Assembly (NCBI GenBank): GCA_016879935.1
Contig: JAACJQ010000060.1
Location: forward strand, 54,520 to 118,519
Direction of reading: 5' to 3'
DNA: 64,000 nucleotides
DNA from: Archangiaceae bacterium
Lineage (GTDB): Bacteria; Myxococcota; Myxococcia; Myxococcales; Myxococcaceae
Shown here: positions 48,811 through 57,614 of the stretch, piece after piece
How the letters are laid out: every line of letters starts with the position of its first letter
Numbering within the stretch: position 1 is the stretch's first letter
The notes under the pieces: generated by a model
What the model was told of the DNA's origin: nothing
The model's database searches: none
The model's input: only the letters and a program-made list of their open reading frames with translations
Translations under genes and position numbers: made by a program

Positions 48811-50100
48811 ATGACCGCGCTCCTGCTCTCACTCGTGCTCACGGCCGGCTCGACTGGCCCGACGATCATCGAAGACGACTACGCGAAGGCCCTCGCCGAG
48901 GCGAAGAAGACGAAGAAGCTGCTCTTCGTCGATGCCTGGGCGCCCTGGTGCCACACCTGCGTCTTCATGCGCGAGCACGTGCTCAACCAGCCCGCGTTCG
49001 CCGCGTTCCAGAAAGACGTCGTCTTCGCCGGCATCGACACCGAGAAGACCTCGAACTCGCCGTTCCTCGACAAGTTTCCCGTGAGCATCTGGCCCACGCT
49101 CTTCTTCATCGACCCCTCGAACGAGACGCTCGTCTTCAAGTGGATCGGCTCGGCCGACGCCGCTCAGATGAAGGGGCTGCTCCAGGCCGCACGCAAGAAG
49201 GACGGCGCGGTGCACGAAGCCGACGCGCTGCTCGCCCAGGGCAAGTCGCAGGAGGCCGCCGAGAAGTACGTTGCCAGCCTGAAGTCGGAGAAGGGTGACG
49301 CCGCCGTACGCGCCACGTTGTCGCTGCTCAACGCGCTGTCGTCGGCGAAGCAGCACGAGAGCTGCGCGCGCACCGCGAACGAGCAGGCGCCGTCGTTGAA
49401 AGGAACGTCGGATCGCATCAACGCGCTGACGTGGGGCCTCAGCTGCGGCCTCGAGCTGCCGGCCGACCTGAAAGATCGTGAGGCGCTGCTGGCCTCGCTC
49501 GTGAAGCAGTCCACGGGGGCGCTGACGTTGCCGGGAGCCCTCGCCGACGACGTCTCGGGCCTCTACGAGCTGCTCGTCGAAGAACGAAAGGCCGCGAAAG
49601 ACGACGCGGCGGTGCTCTCGCTGTCGAAGGCGTGGCTCACGTTCCTCGAAGGGGTCGCGGCGAGGGCGCCTTCGCCCGCTGCACGCGCCGTCTTCGATCC
49701 CCACCGGCTGCTGGCGGCCTCGGCGTCGAAGCAGCTCGATCGCGTCATTCCCGCGCTGGAGCAGAGCGAGAAGGAGCTCCCCGAAGACTTCAACCCGCCT
49801 GCCCGGCTCGCGCTCGCGCACAAGGAGCTGGGTCAGCTGCCGCTGGCAGAAGCCGACATCGCCCGCGCGCTCACGAAGAACACCGGCGGCCCCCGGCGCG
49901 TTCGGCTCTTCGACATTCAGGCGTCGATCTTCGCGGCGAAGGGAGACCTCGCGGCGCAGAAGAAAGCGCTCGCCGACGCGATCGCCTACGGCAAGTCGTT
50001 GCCCGACTCGCAGCGGCCGAACGGCAAGATCGCTGCGCTCGAAGGTCAGCTCGCGAAGCTCGCCACGCCCGCCCCCGCTCCGGCGCCCGCGAAGAAGTGA
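48811..50100 (+). CDS. Thioredoxin-fold protein with TPR-like C-terminal region
   Basis: A 429-residue protein. The short hydrophobic N-terminus (MTALLLSLVLTAGS) is a weak signal peptide. A thioredoxin domain follows at about 20-130, with the redox motif WCHTC (Cys47/Cys50) in FVDAWAPWCHTCVFM, as in DsbD-gamma/thioredoxin-7 proteins, and a cis-proline in FPVSIWPTLFF. The rest is helical repeat-like (ADALLAQGKSQEAAEKYVASL, RLALAHKELGQLPLAEADIARALTK), ending in a Pro/Ala/Lys tail. A periplasmic thiol-disulfide role is likely. No partner Dsb protein is adjacent. Confidence 0.75.
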   Translation: MTALLLSLVLTAGSTGPTIIEDDYAKALAEAKKTKKLLFVDAWAPWCHTCVFMREHVLNQPAFAAFQKDVVFAGIDTEKTSNSPFLDKFPVSIWPTLFFIDPSNETLVFKWIGSADAAQMKGLLQAARKKDGAVHEADALLAQGKSQEAAEKYVASLKSEKGDAAVRATLSLLNALSSAKQHESCARTANEQAPSLKGTSDRINALTWGLSCGLELPADLKDREALLASLVKQSTGALTLPGALADDVSGLYELLVEERKAAKDDAAVLSLSKAWLTFLEGVAARAPSPAARAVFDPHRLLAASASKQLDRVIPALEQSEKELPEDFNPPARLALAHKELGQLPLAEADIARALTKNTGGPRRVRLFDIQASIFAAKGDLAAQKKALADAIAYGKSLPDSQRPNGKIAALEGQLAKLATPAPAPAPAKK

Positions 50101-50355
50101 TCAGCGCTTCGCTTCGTTGAGCGCCTTCGCCTCGCGCCAGCCATCGAGCGCGAAGAACGTGTTCATCACGAACACCGTGCCGAACATGATCGGGTAGAGC
50201 GACGGCGCCTGCGTCTGCACGTTGAGTTCGACGTACGTGAGCGCGATCGCGCCGAGCGTGAGGGCGGCGCCGAACGCCTTGCGCTCTCCGACGTACAGCG
50301 TGCCGGGACCCATGAAGAAGAAGTTGAGCAGTGCCGCGAGCCAGGGGCGCTTCAT
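50101..50355 (-). CDS. Small membrane protein with two helices
   Basis: An 84-residue protein with two predicted membrane helices (AALLNFFFMGPGTLYVG / AFGAALTLGAIALTYV and IMFGTVFVMNTFFAL). The first, with GPGTLYVGERKAFG, resembles TM2-type domains of unknown function. It converges with the thioredoxin gene (stop to stop) and is divergent from the next pair of membrane proteins. Confidence 0.5.
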   Translation of the reverse strand: MKRPWLAALLNFFFMGPGTLYVGERKAFGAALTLGAIALTYVELNVQTQAPSLYPIMFGTVFVMNTFFALDGWREAKALNEAKR

Positions 50356-50479
50356 GAAGGGGCCTTTCGTGAGGGTTCGCCACCAAGACCGCCGGCCCGG
50401 GCGAAACTCATCGGTGGCTCGAGCGACCGTCTGGTTTCGGAAGGTTGAGCGTGGTTCTGTCCCGTCGGGGGTGGCGAAC

Positions 50480-51583
50480 GTGAGTCTGCTTCTGGTGATG
50501 ACGCTCCTGGCTCAGACGCCAGACCGAACGCCTCTGCCATCGAAAGACCAGGCCCCCACCGCACGCGACGACGCCTGGACCGCGGACCACGCACGTGCCC
50601 TCGCCGCGGCAAAGCCTCAGCCCGAGACCTTCGTGGTCACGCCGCAGACCGACTGGGCGCAGGGTGCGACGAAGCGCTTCGTCGGAGCCTTCCTCGGTGG
50701 GCTCGTGGGGCTCGCCATTCCGGCGGCGATTGCGGCCGCTGGAATACCGCCCTGCACCACCGGCTTCTGCGGGTTCGCGACGGTCGCCGGTCTGGTGACG
50801 GGCTTCTCGGCACCGCTGAGCGTGGTTGGAGCGACGCTCGGCTTCACCCTCATGGGCGGCCGAATGAGCGCGGGGGCAGCGGTTGCGGGCCTGCTCGGCG
50901 GGCTGGGCTCGGGCCTGTTGCTGCTGCTCATCTCGAGCGTGACGACGGGCCTTTCGAACGAGTCTCAGTGGGCCGCAACCATCTCGGCGGGCGCCATCGC
51001 GGTCGCGCTCCAGGCCCTCGCACTCGAGGCCCGCAGTGACGCACTCGACGAGGCGCCATTTCTCGCAGTGCCCAGCGCGCGGCTCGCCTACACCGCGCTC
51101 GGCATGCTGGCGACCGTCGGGGCAGGCGCCCTGCTCGCCGCGCTCTCGCTGCCCTTTGGCTACTACGCGGTGATCATCGCGCCCCTGGTGCTGCTGGTGA
51201 CGGCTGGTGTCGCGCCGCTGGTGCCCTGGAGCATTCATCGCGCGATGGGTGGCGAGGGCACGCTCGCTGCGGCCTATGTCGGTTGGCTCGCCTCATTGGG
51301 AGTCGCCGCTGCTGGCATCGCCGCCGCGTTGCTCGGCGCGACCATGGCGGTCTCTTCGGTTCAGGTCGACGCGCGCTCGGTCGCCATCGTCGGCGGTGGC
51401 CTCGGCCTCGCGGCCATCGCCGCCGTGATGGGAACGCCGCTGATGCTCGAGTGGAGCCATGGCGAAGGCAGGCTCGGCCGCGCGAAGCTGGCGCCAGGCC
51501 TCAAGGCGCAGGTGACGGTCGCGCCCATTGCGAGTCCGCACGGGCTCGCAGGCGGTGCGCTGGCCCTCAGCGGAACGTTCTGA
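50480..51583 (+). CDS. Paralogous membrane protein, copy 1
   Basis: A 367-residue protein. A short hydrophobic N-terminus (MSLLLVMTLLAQTP) is followed by several glycine-rich hydrophobic helices (GATKRFVGAFLGGLVGLAIPAAIAAAG, LSVVGATLGFTLMGGRMSAGAAVAGLLGGLGSGLLLLLI, IIAPLVLLVTAGVAPLVPWSIHRAMGGEGTLAAAYVGWLASLGVAAAGIAAALLG). It ends in APGLKAQVTVAPIASPHGLAGGALALSGTF, with a terminal phenylalanine. The GTG start is fixed by alignment with the second copy, which has ATG at the same place. Family not recognised. Only 67 bases separate the two copies. Confidence 0.65.
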   Translation: MSLLLVMTLLAQTPDRTPLPSKDQAPTARDDAWTADHARALAAAKPQPETFVVTPQTDWAQGATKRFVGAFLGGLVGLAIPAAIAAAGIPPCTTGFCGFATVAGLVTGFSAPLSVVGATLGFTLMGGRMSAGAAVAGLLGGLGSGLLLLLISSVTTGLSNESQWAATISAGAIAVALQALALEARSDALDEAPFLAVPSARLAYTALGMLATVGAGALLAALSLPFGYYAVIIAPLVLLVTAGVAPLVPWSIHRAMGGEGTLAAAYVGWLASLGVAAAGIAAALLGATMAVSSVQVDARSVAIVGGGLGLAAIAAVMGTPLMLEWSHGEGRLGRAKLAPGLKAQVTVAPIASPHGLAGGALALSGTF

Positions 51584-51650
51584 CGGTCGACGGCACCCGG
51601 CGCCCCGTGGTTCGCTCGTGTTGGGCCGACGGGCGGAGGGGTTTTCGAAC

Positions 51651-52760
51651 ATGAGTCTGTTGCTGGTCGTGGCGTTGCTGGCGCAGGCGCCGGAGCGCGT
51701 CCCGCTCCCGTCGAAGAGTATGCAGTCGTCCCCGCGTGACGATGACGACTGGGCGGTCGAGCGCAAGGCCGCCATCGCCGAGGCCATGGAGCCCGTCGAG
51801 CACTTCGTCATCACCCCGCCCACGGGCTGGGCCGAAGGCGCGACGAAGCGCTTCATCGGCGCCTTCGTGGGCGGCCTCGCGGGCATGGCCGTGCCCGCGC
51901 TCCTGGGGGTCGCGACCACGCCTTCGTGTGGCACCTTCGGTTGTGGCCTCACCTTCGGAGGAACGCTCGCGACCAGCCTCGCTCCGGCCGTGAGTGTGGT
52001 GGGCGCGACGCTGGGCTTCACGCTGATGGGCGGGCGAGTGAGTGCCGGCGCCGCCGTCGGCGGAATGATTGGCGGCCTGGCGACGGGGTTGCTCCTGCTC
52101 TTCATTCATCGCCTGAGCGTGGCCGAAACCAACCAGGCGCAGTTCGGGGTCGTCATCGCGGCCGCTGCGGTCGCGGCAGGGTTCCAGGCCATCGCTCTGG
52201 AGTCGCGCCACGACGCGCTCGAAGAGGCTCCGTTCATCGACGTACCAGCCGCGCGCCTCGCCTTTTCGTCACTCGGGCTCGTGGGCACGTTGGGAGGCAT
52301 CACGCTGCTCTCTGCGGTCAGCGCAGCGTTCGGGTATCCAACTGGCACGACCATCGCGCCCATCTTGATCATGCTCGGCGCGGCGGCCGCGCCGCTCGTT
52401 CCGTGGAGCATTCACCGTCGCATGGGTGGCGAAGGCTCGCTGGGCGCGGCCTACGTGGGCTGGCTCGCGTCGCTTGCGGTGGCCGGTGTGGGAATTCTCG
52501 CGGCGGTGCTGGGCGCCTCGTTCAGCTCGTCAGCTCCGGGAGGAGACGCGCGAAACACCGCCATGTTCGGAGGGGGCATCAGCCTCGGCGTCATCGCCGC
52601 CGCCCTGGGAACACCCTTGATGCTCGAGTGGAGTCACGGCAACGCCCGGCGCGAACGCGCGACCGTGGCGCCAGGGCTGAAGGCCCAGCTCACCATGGCC
52701 CCGCTCGCCGGGCCTCGAGGCCTCAGCGGTGGAGCCGTCGGCGTGAGCGGAACGTTCTAG
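51651..52760 (+). CDS. Paralogous membrane protein, copy 2
   Basis: A 369-residue protein alignable end to end with copy 1: MSLLLVVALLAQAPERVPLPSK, EHFVITPPTGWAEGATKRFIGAFVGG, GATLGFTLMGGRVSAGAAVGG, ALEEAPFIDVPAARLAFSSLG, APLVPWSIHRRMGGEGSLGAAYVGWLASL, GTPLMLEWSHGNARRERATVAPGLKAQLTMAP, and C-terminal GVSGTF. It has the same glycine-rich membrane helices. The ATG at 51651 is the correct start. The two genes must come from a local duplication. Its stop overlaps the convergent MYXO-CTERM gene by four bases. Confidence 0.65.
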   Translation: MSLLLVVALLAQAPERVPLPSKSMQSSPRDDDDWAVERKAAIAEAMEPVEHFVITPPTGWAEGATKRFIGAFVGGLAGMAVPALLGVATTPSCGTFGCGLTFGGTLATSLAPAVSVVGATLGFTLMGGRVSAGAAVGGMIGGLATGLLLLFIHRLSVAETNQAQFGVVIAAAAVAAGFQAIALESRHDALEEAPFIDVPAARLAFSSLGLVGTLGGITLLSAVSAAFGYPTGTTIAPILIMLGAAAAPLVPWSIHRRMGGEGSLGAAYVGWLASLAVAGVGILAAVLGASFSSSAPGGDARNTAMFGGGISLGVIAAALGTPLMLEWSHGNARRERATVAPGLKAQLTMAPLAGPRGLSGGAVGVSGTF

Positions 52761-55345
52761 GCGCGTCGGCGTCGCAGCCGCAGCAGTGGAAGCACGAGCA
52801 GCAACAACCCCGCCTCTGACGTGGAGCAACCGCACGGCTTCTTCGTCACGAGGTTGGTGGCGCCACCGCCGCCCGAGCCGTTGCCCATGCGCGCGTCGAG
52901 CGTGAACGAGCACTCGACCCACTCGGTGACGTTGCGGCCGTCTTTCGAGCGCATGCGTACCCGGTACTTCTGATCCTCCTCGAACTTCACCGACTCGAGC
53001 GAGACGCTGGTGGCGCTCATCACGTTCGCCATCACGTCGGCGCGGAACAGCGGCATCGCGTACTGGCTGTCGTCGCTCTTCGTGACCTGCACCTCGACGA
53101 TGACAGCGTCCTGCTCCAGGTCGAGAATCGGCGGAATCGCGATCGACGTCGGCGGGGTGGTGAAGATCTGATCGACGCACAGGCCCGCAGCGAACGGCGC
53201 GCCGGGCACGGGCACCATCGGCGCCGAGTTGCCCTGAATGCTGAACGCATTGACGTTGCCTGGCTGACTGCGGGCCCCGCGCGCATCGACGGCGATGGCG
53301 TGCGCGAAGTAGCGGCCGCCCCAATCGAGGTCCTGAGCGACCGTCCAGCTCGTGGTGCTGCTGCCCCCCGTCGCGGGAACCTGAGGGCTGATGACGGCGA
53401 GCTGGGTGAAGGCAGCGTCGCGCGCGATCTCGAAGATGAATGACACCGCGTCACCTTCGGGGTCGAGAGGCGTGATGGCCTCGAGGGTGGGCCTTCTCAC
53501 CATGAGCGCTTCGCCATCGGTCGGCTTGAGCAACGTCGGCGCGGGCGGCGGCTCGTTCGTCACGTCGACGACGAAGACCTGATCCGCGCTCCAGGAGCTG
53601 TACCCGTTGACGATGTTTCCGTCGAAGGCGCGCACCCGCCACAACAGCCGCGCGTTCTCGGGCAGCGACATGGGCACGAACGAGACGAACCCGTACACGC
53701 CGCCATCGGGCTCGATGCCTGCGTCGTTGCCCTGCGCCGAGCCGCTCTGCAGCAGCGCGCCGCCATCGACCCACGCGATCTGGAAGTCGTAGGTGAGCGG
53801 GTCGGCGTCGTCGTCAGCGCTCTCGATGCAGGTGAGCGGCGGCCGGGAGTTGGTGACGATGGCTCCAGCATCGGGCGACACCGGCACCGGCACGCTGGGA
53901 GGCACGTTGGTGCCGCGCACCTCGAAGAGCACCGTCTTGTTGGTGGTGAACTCGGCGTCGGCCGTGCGGAGCCGAAGCGTGTACGGGCTGCGTCGCGCCG
54001 CGCTCTGGCTCGCGCTGTACGTCACGGTGCCCGTCGAGCCATTGAAGGTCCCGCTCCCGACGACGCGCATCTGTGAGTCGGTCAGCTCCCACGACGACGT
54101 GAGCGGGTTCGACTCGGGGTCCGAGAAGGTGACCGAGATGGTGACGGTGTTGCCCTCGTCCATCATCAGCGACGTGGGTGGCGTCGGCGTCGGCGCCGAG
54201 TTGTAGGTCGCGGTGATGCTGGGCGCGCGGTTGCCCATCTCGAGGCGCACCAGGTACGGGCCGGCCGAGCCCTGGTTCTGGCCCACCCATGTGGTGTCAC
54301 CGAAGGTCGTGATGCCGGCGCAGACTCGGCCTGCAGCGACGACGCCCGTGTCGAGGCGTGCATCGAACGAAAGCGGGCCCGAGTCGTCGTCTTCGGCGAC
54401 CTTGTTGCCATCGCGCCAGAACGAGAGCACCGGGTCGACCCACGGGCTCTCGCGCGTGCCGCCATCGGGGAGCGTGCCGAACGTTCCGACGGCCGAGAGG
54501 AGGTAGCGCTCTCCGGCGAGCGAGTCCCAGCAGAAGAAGTCGACGTCGCCCGAGTTGCGCGGGCCGATGGAGCCGGTGCCCGTCAGCGCCTGCGCCGGCA
54601 TCATTCGAATGGCCGAGACGTCGACGAGCGTGCCGGCATCGACCTGGTTGTTCGGCTCGTTGGGGTCGGCGGGGGCGAGGGTGACGGTGAGATCTCCACC
54701 CGTGGCGTTGGTGTTGGCCGCGAGCGTGAAGGTCGGGCCCACCAGGTCGCCGCGCGTGTAGTTCGGGTCGTGCACGACGATTCGGTATTCCTGCGGCGGC
54801 AGCCCGCGAAACGACGTCTCACCGAGCCGGCTCGCGGGCGTCGTCTTCGAGACGTCGTTGTGGTGCACGCGGAAGTCGCTCAGCGCCTCGAGCCGCACGA
54901 AGAGGCCACCGAGTGGCGCCGCCGCCGTTCCGACCGTGCGCCCTTCGAGCCCGCCGTTCACCTCGACCGCGATGTTGATGTTGGTGAGGGCGTCGGTTGC
55001 GCCGAGCACGATGTCGTCAGCAGCGGAGGGAAGGTAGCCGTTCGCGGTGGGCGCGGCGGAGTCGAGCCAGCGATCGCCATAGTTCGCCGAGAGCACCATG
55101 CTCATGCGGGTGTCGAGCCGGTACGTGCCGGCCGCGATGTTGCTGATGGTGTAGTCGCCCGAGGCGTTGGTGGTGACGACCTGGCCGTTGGGCGGCTCGA
55201 AGCTGAAGCCCTTCGCCGTCTGGGCCCACAGCCGCACCTCCATGCCCGCCACCCCAGTGCCATTCGACGTGATTCGCCCCGCGATCGACGCAGCGAGCGC
55301 AGGCGTGGCTACCGCCATCAGGAGGGTGAGGAGCAGGGGTCGCAC
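52757..55345 (-). CDS. Secreted multidomain protein with MYXO-CTERM tail
   Basis: An 862-residue exported protein. The signal peptide is MRPLLLTLLMAVATPALAA. A carboxypeptidase-regulatory-like beta-sandwich follows (SIAGRITSNGTGVAGMEVRLWAQT, SGDYTISNIAAGTYRLDTR), then further sandwich domains of fibronectin III/bacterial Ig type (APTLLKPTDGEALMVRRPTL, SWTVAQDLDWGGRYFAHAIAVDARG). The C-terminus is KKPCGCSTSEAGLLLLVLPLLRLRRRRA: a Gly-Cys motif, a hydrophobic helix and an Arg cluster, the MYXO-CTERM signal for cleavage and surface attachment. The GTG at 55345 has a GAGG box eight bases upstream. Confidence 0.82.
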   Translation of the reverse strand: MRPLLLTLLMAVATPALAASIAGRITSNGTGVAGMEVRLWAQTAKGFSFEPPNGQVVTTNASGDYTISNIAAGTYRLDTRMSMVLSANYGDRWLDSAAPTANGYLPSAADDIVLGATDALTNINIAVEVNGGLEGRTVGTAAAPLGGLFVRLEALSDFRVHHNDVSKTTPASRLGETSFRGLPPQEYRIVVHDPNYTRGDLVGPTFTLAANTNATGGDLTVTLAPADPNEPNNQVDAGTLVDVSAIRMMPAQALTGTGSIGPRNSGDVDFFCWDSLAGERYLLSAVGTFGTLPDGGTRESPWVDPVLSFWRDGNKVAEDDDSGPLSFDARLDTGVVAAGRVCAGITTFGDTTWVGQNQGSAGPYLVRLEMGNRAPSITATYNSAPTPTPPTSLMMDEGNTVTISVTFSDPESNPLTSSWELTDSQMRVVGSGTFNGSTGTVTYSASQSAARRSPYTLRLRTADAEFTTNKTVLFEVRGTNVPPSVPVPVSPDAGAIVTNSRPPLTCIESADDDADPLTYDFQIAWVDGGALLQSGSAQGNDAGIEPDGGVYGFVSFVPMSLPENARLLWRVRAFDGNIVNGYSSWSADQVFVVDVTNEPPPAPTLLKPTDGEALMVRRPTLEAITPLDPEGDAVSFIFEIARDAAFTQLAVISPQVPATGGSSTTSWTVAQDLDWGGRYFAHAIAVDARGARSQPGNVNAFSIQGNSAPMVPVPGAPFAAGLCVDQIFTTPPTSIAIPPILDLEQDAVIVEVQVTKSDDSQYAMPLFRADVMANVMSATSVSLESVKFEEDQKYRVRMRSKDGRNVTEWVECSFTLDARMGNGSGGGGATNLVTKKPCGCSTSEAGLLLLVLPLLRLRRRRA

Positions 55346-55403
55346 TGTCGTGTTCCTCAAGACTTGCACGGCGGTACGGTGACCCACCAGCCCTCCCTGA
55401 AGT

Positions 55404-55421
55404 GCACGATTGTCAACGTGC
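55404..55421. promoter_or_regulatory. Interrupted dyad in the divergent gap
   Basis: GCACG, eight bases, CGTGC lies between the MYXO-CTERM gene (minus) and the LysM peptidase gene (plus). A TTGACA on the minus strand overlaps it but has no good -10 partner. Possible operator; assigned only on symmetry and position. Confidence 0.25.
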
Positions 55422-55496
55422 GTTGCATTTCAGGGTGAATTCCGCCGGTCGTTTCGGGCGATGATACGAAGTTCAAGGCGTTCGGAGGTTTTCGAC

Positions 55497-56174
55497 ATGT
55501 CGACGTACCAGATCAAACGGGGCGACACGCTCTCGGCCATCGCAGCCCGTAACCACACCAGCGTCTCGGCGCTGATGCAGGCGAACCCGAAGATCAAGAA
55601 CGCTGATCTGATCTACGCGGGCGACACGCTCAACATCCCCGGGCGCAACGACAGCTACGGCGCGCGGCCACCGGCCGATCACTCGCCCGCGATTCGTCCG
55701 CAGCAGGGGCCGTCGCCGGTCGACGCGCCAGCGGGCAGCCGCGGCAGCGCCTTCGAGACGGCGCGTCAGTACCTCGGGTGGAACGCGCGCGATCTGAAGG
55801 TCTCGAACAACCCCGTTGGTCGCGCGATGCACGACTGGGTGCCCAACAACGTGAACTGCGCGAACTTCGTCTCGGGCGTGCTCCAGGCGTCGGGACAGAT
55901 CAGCGCCAGCCAGCACAACAACAGCGTCTACGGCCTGATGCACAACCTCGATCGCGACCCGCAGTTCCGTCGCGTCTCGCTGCAGAACGCGCGGCCGGGT
56001 GACGTCGTCTCGATGCGCACGGCGCACGGTCAGCACGTGGTGATGTTCGCGGGCTGGCAGAACGGGCGCCCCACCTTCATCGGCTCGAACAACGTGAACC
56101 GCGACGGCAGCCAGCGCGTCACCATCAGCTCGATGAACTACCCCATCATGGCGATTCACCAGTACCAGGGCTGA
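55497..56174 (+). CDS. LysM domain fused to a cysteine-peptidase-like (NlpC/P60-type) domain
   Basis: A 225-residue protein. Residues 2-47 are a LysM peptidoglycan-binding domain (YQIKRGDTLSAIAARNHTSVSALMQANPKIKNADLIYAGDTLNIP). A Pro/Ala linker follows, then a domain with VNCANFVSGVLQASGQI (Cys121) and GDVVSMRTAHGQHVVMFAGW (His180), the Cys-His arrangement of NlpC/P60 or CHAP-like cell-wall peptidases. There is no signal peptide, so export would need another route. The ATG at 55497 follows GGAGG at the right distance. The AurF-like gene starts 25 bases later on the same strand. Confidence 0.75.
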   Translation: MSTYQIKRGDTLSAIAARNHTSVSALMQANPKIKNADLIYAGDTLNIPGRNDSYGARPPADHSPAIRPQQGPSPVDAPAGSRGSAFETARQYLGWNARDLKVSNNPVGRAMHDWVPNNVNCANFVSGVLQASGQISASQHNNSVYGLMHNLDRDPQFRRVSLQNARPGDVVSMRTAHGQHVVMFAGWQNGRPTFIGSNNVNRDGSQRVTISSMNYPIMAIHQYQG

Positions 56175-56199
56175 GCGTCGCCGCAGTACAACTGCGCTC

Positions 56200-57312
56200 G
56201 TGTCGTCGTTCGCCCTCGGAGAGTTGAACACCCTGCGCTCGTTCGCGGCCCGGCGGCTGGCGAACCCGCATGGGCAACAACTCGTTCACTACCTCGACGG
56301 CGTGGACTGGGCGGAGGCCCTCAAGGACCGGCCGCTGGCTCCGTGGGACATGAGCCTCGGGTTCCACACGCCCTACTGGAGCTCGTTCACCGAAGAGCAG
56401 CGGCTCGCGCTCAATCACTGGACGTACGCGATGATGTACTTCCGCATCGGCGACGGTGAGCGCTTCGTCGTGTGCAGCAATCGAGTGGTGGCCGATCTCG
56501 TCGAGTCGCAGGAGCGCGATCTCGCCGGGCTGCTCCGCCTCGAGACCGACGAAGAGATCGATCACATCAAGGCCTTCGGCCGTGTGTTCAGCTCGGTGCA
56601 ACAGCGTCACGGCTTCGTCGCCGCGAAGATGCCGGTGAAGCCGCTGCGTCCCTTCATCGTGAACGACCGCTTCATTCGCCTGCTGGTGGGCGCGTTCGGA
56701 GCGGACTTCGTCGTCACGTACTACTTCGGCCGCGGGCTCGTGAATCACATGGGCAAGGCGTTCGAGACGAAGGTGGCGACGCTCGACGGAGGAAGTCCCG
56801 CGCTCGCGAAGCTGTCGATGCTCCACACCGTCGACGAGAACCGGCACATGGCGGTCTCGCGCATGATGGCGGCGTGTGCGTACGAGCTGCTCCACCGCCG
56901 CAGGAATCGCAGCGCGCTCTACGAAGCGGCGAACCACGTGATGCAGAAGGCGGTGCTTCGCTACACGTTCTCAGACCGCATCACGACGGGCCAGGAGCGC
57001 GCCATGTCGCACGCGATGGTGCCGCAGATGAAGACGCTCGCGGGCATCGAGCGCCAGACGCTCACCGCGTGCATCGACGCGCACTTCGACGGCGTCACCG
57101 GCATCGAGCACGCGAAGAACGCGTTCATGCCGAAGTTCAACCAGCGGCTCATGGAGCGCGCGTGCCTGTCGGGTGACGAGAAGCGCATGTGGTTCGACGT
57201 GCTCAACGGGCTGCAGCGAAACCTGGAGTTCTTCCCGAAGGGCTGGCGGCCGGGTGATGGGCTCGTGACCGAGGCGTTCGATGATGAAGGGCCGTCGGCG
57301 CTCGCGTCGTGA
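56200..57312 (+). CDS. AurF-like diiron oxygenase family protein
   Basis: A 370-residue helical protein with two ExxH motifs: Glu119/His122 in ETDEEIDHIKAF and Glu213/His216 in HTVDENRHMAVS, set about 94 residues apart. This spacing and the flanking helices fit the ferritin-like AurF (p-aminobenzoate N-oxygenase) family, whose members oxidise amines to nitroso/nitro groups or have unknown substrates. No biosynthetic gene cluster surrounds it. GTG start at 56200, in tandem with the LysM peptidase gene. Confidence 0.7.
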   Translation: MSSFALGELNTLRSFAARRLANPHGQQLVHYLDGVDWAEALKDRPLAPWDMSLGFHTPYWSSFTEEQRLALNHWTYAMMYFRIGDGERFVVCSNRVVADLVESQERDLAGLLRLETDEEIDHIKAFGRVFSSVQQRHGFVAAKMPVKPLRPFIVNDRFIRLLVGAFGADFVVTYYFGRGLVNHMGKAFETKVATLDGGSPALAKLSMLHTVDENRHMAVSRMMAACAYELLHRRRNRSALYEAANHVMQKAVLRYTFSDRITTGQERAMSHAMVPQMKTLAGIERQTLTACIDAHFDGVTGIEHAKNAFMPKFNQRLMERACLSGDEKRMWFDVLNGLQRNLEFFPKGWRPGDGLVTEAFDDEGPSALAS

Positions 57313-57614
57313 CGTCAGGCGGGAGTTTGCGAACGGCCGCAGGTTGCTTTTGAGAGCGATGGAACGGGCGCTCCGAAGCCTCGAGAGCCGATGGTCGCGC
57401 AGGAATCGTCGAACGCCCGATGCCGCTGACCTGCCGGGTGAGGGGTCGCTCCCTCCTCCTCCCGCGAAATGAACTGAAGTCGCGGGGGTCGAGAGGTCTC
57501 GGGCCGCCGTGAATTCCCAGGGTCTTCCGGTCTCGAGGCTTCAGCGCGCCCACTCGGCCTCTCGCTCTCAGAGAGCCTGTTCCCCGGCCCCCACAGAAGC
57601 AGCGATTCCCCTGG
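57313..57614. other. Intergenic stretch without a recognised gene
   Basis: About 300 bases between the AurF-like gene and the stop of the convergent histidine kinase gene. The short frames in it have poor codon bias and no recognisable protein similarity. No RNA gene or repeat was seen by eye. Confidence 0.4.
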
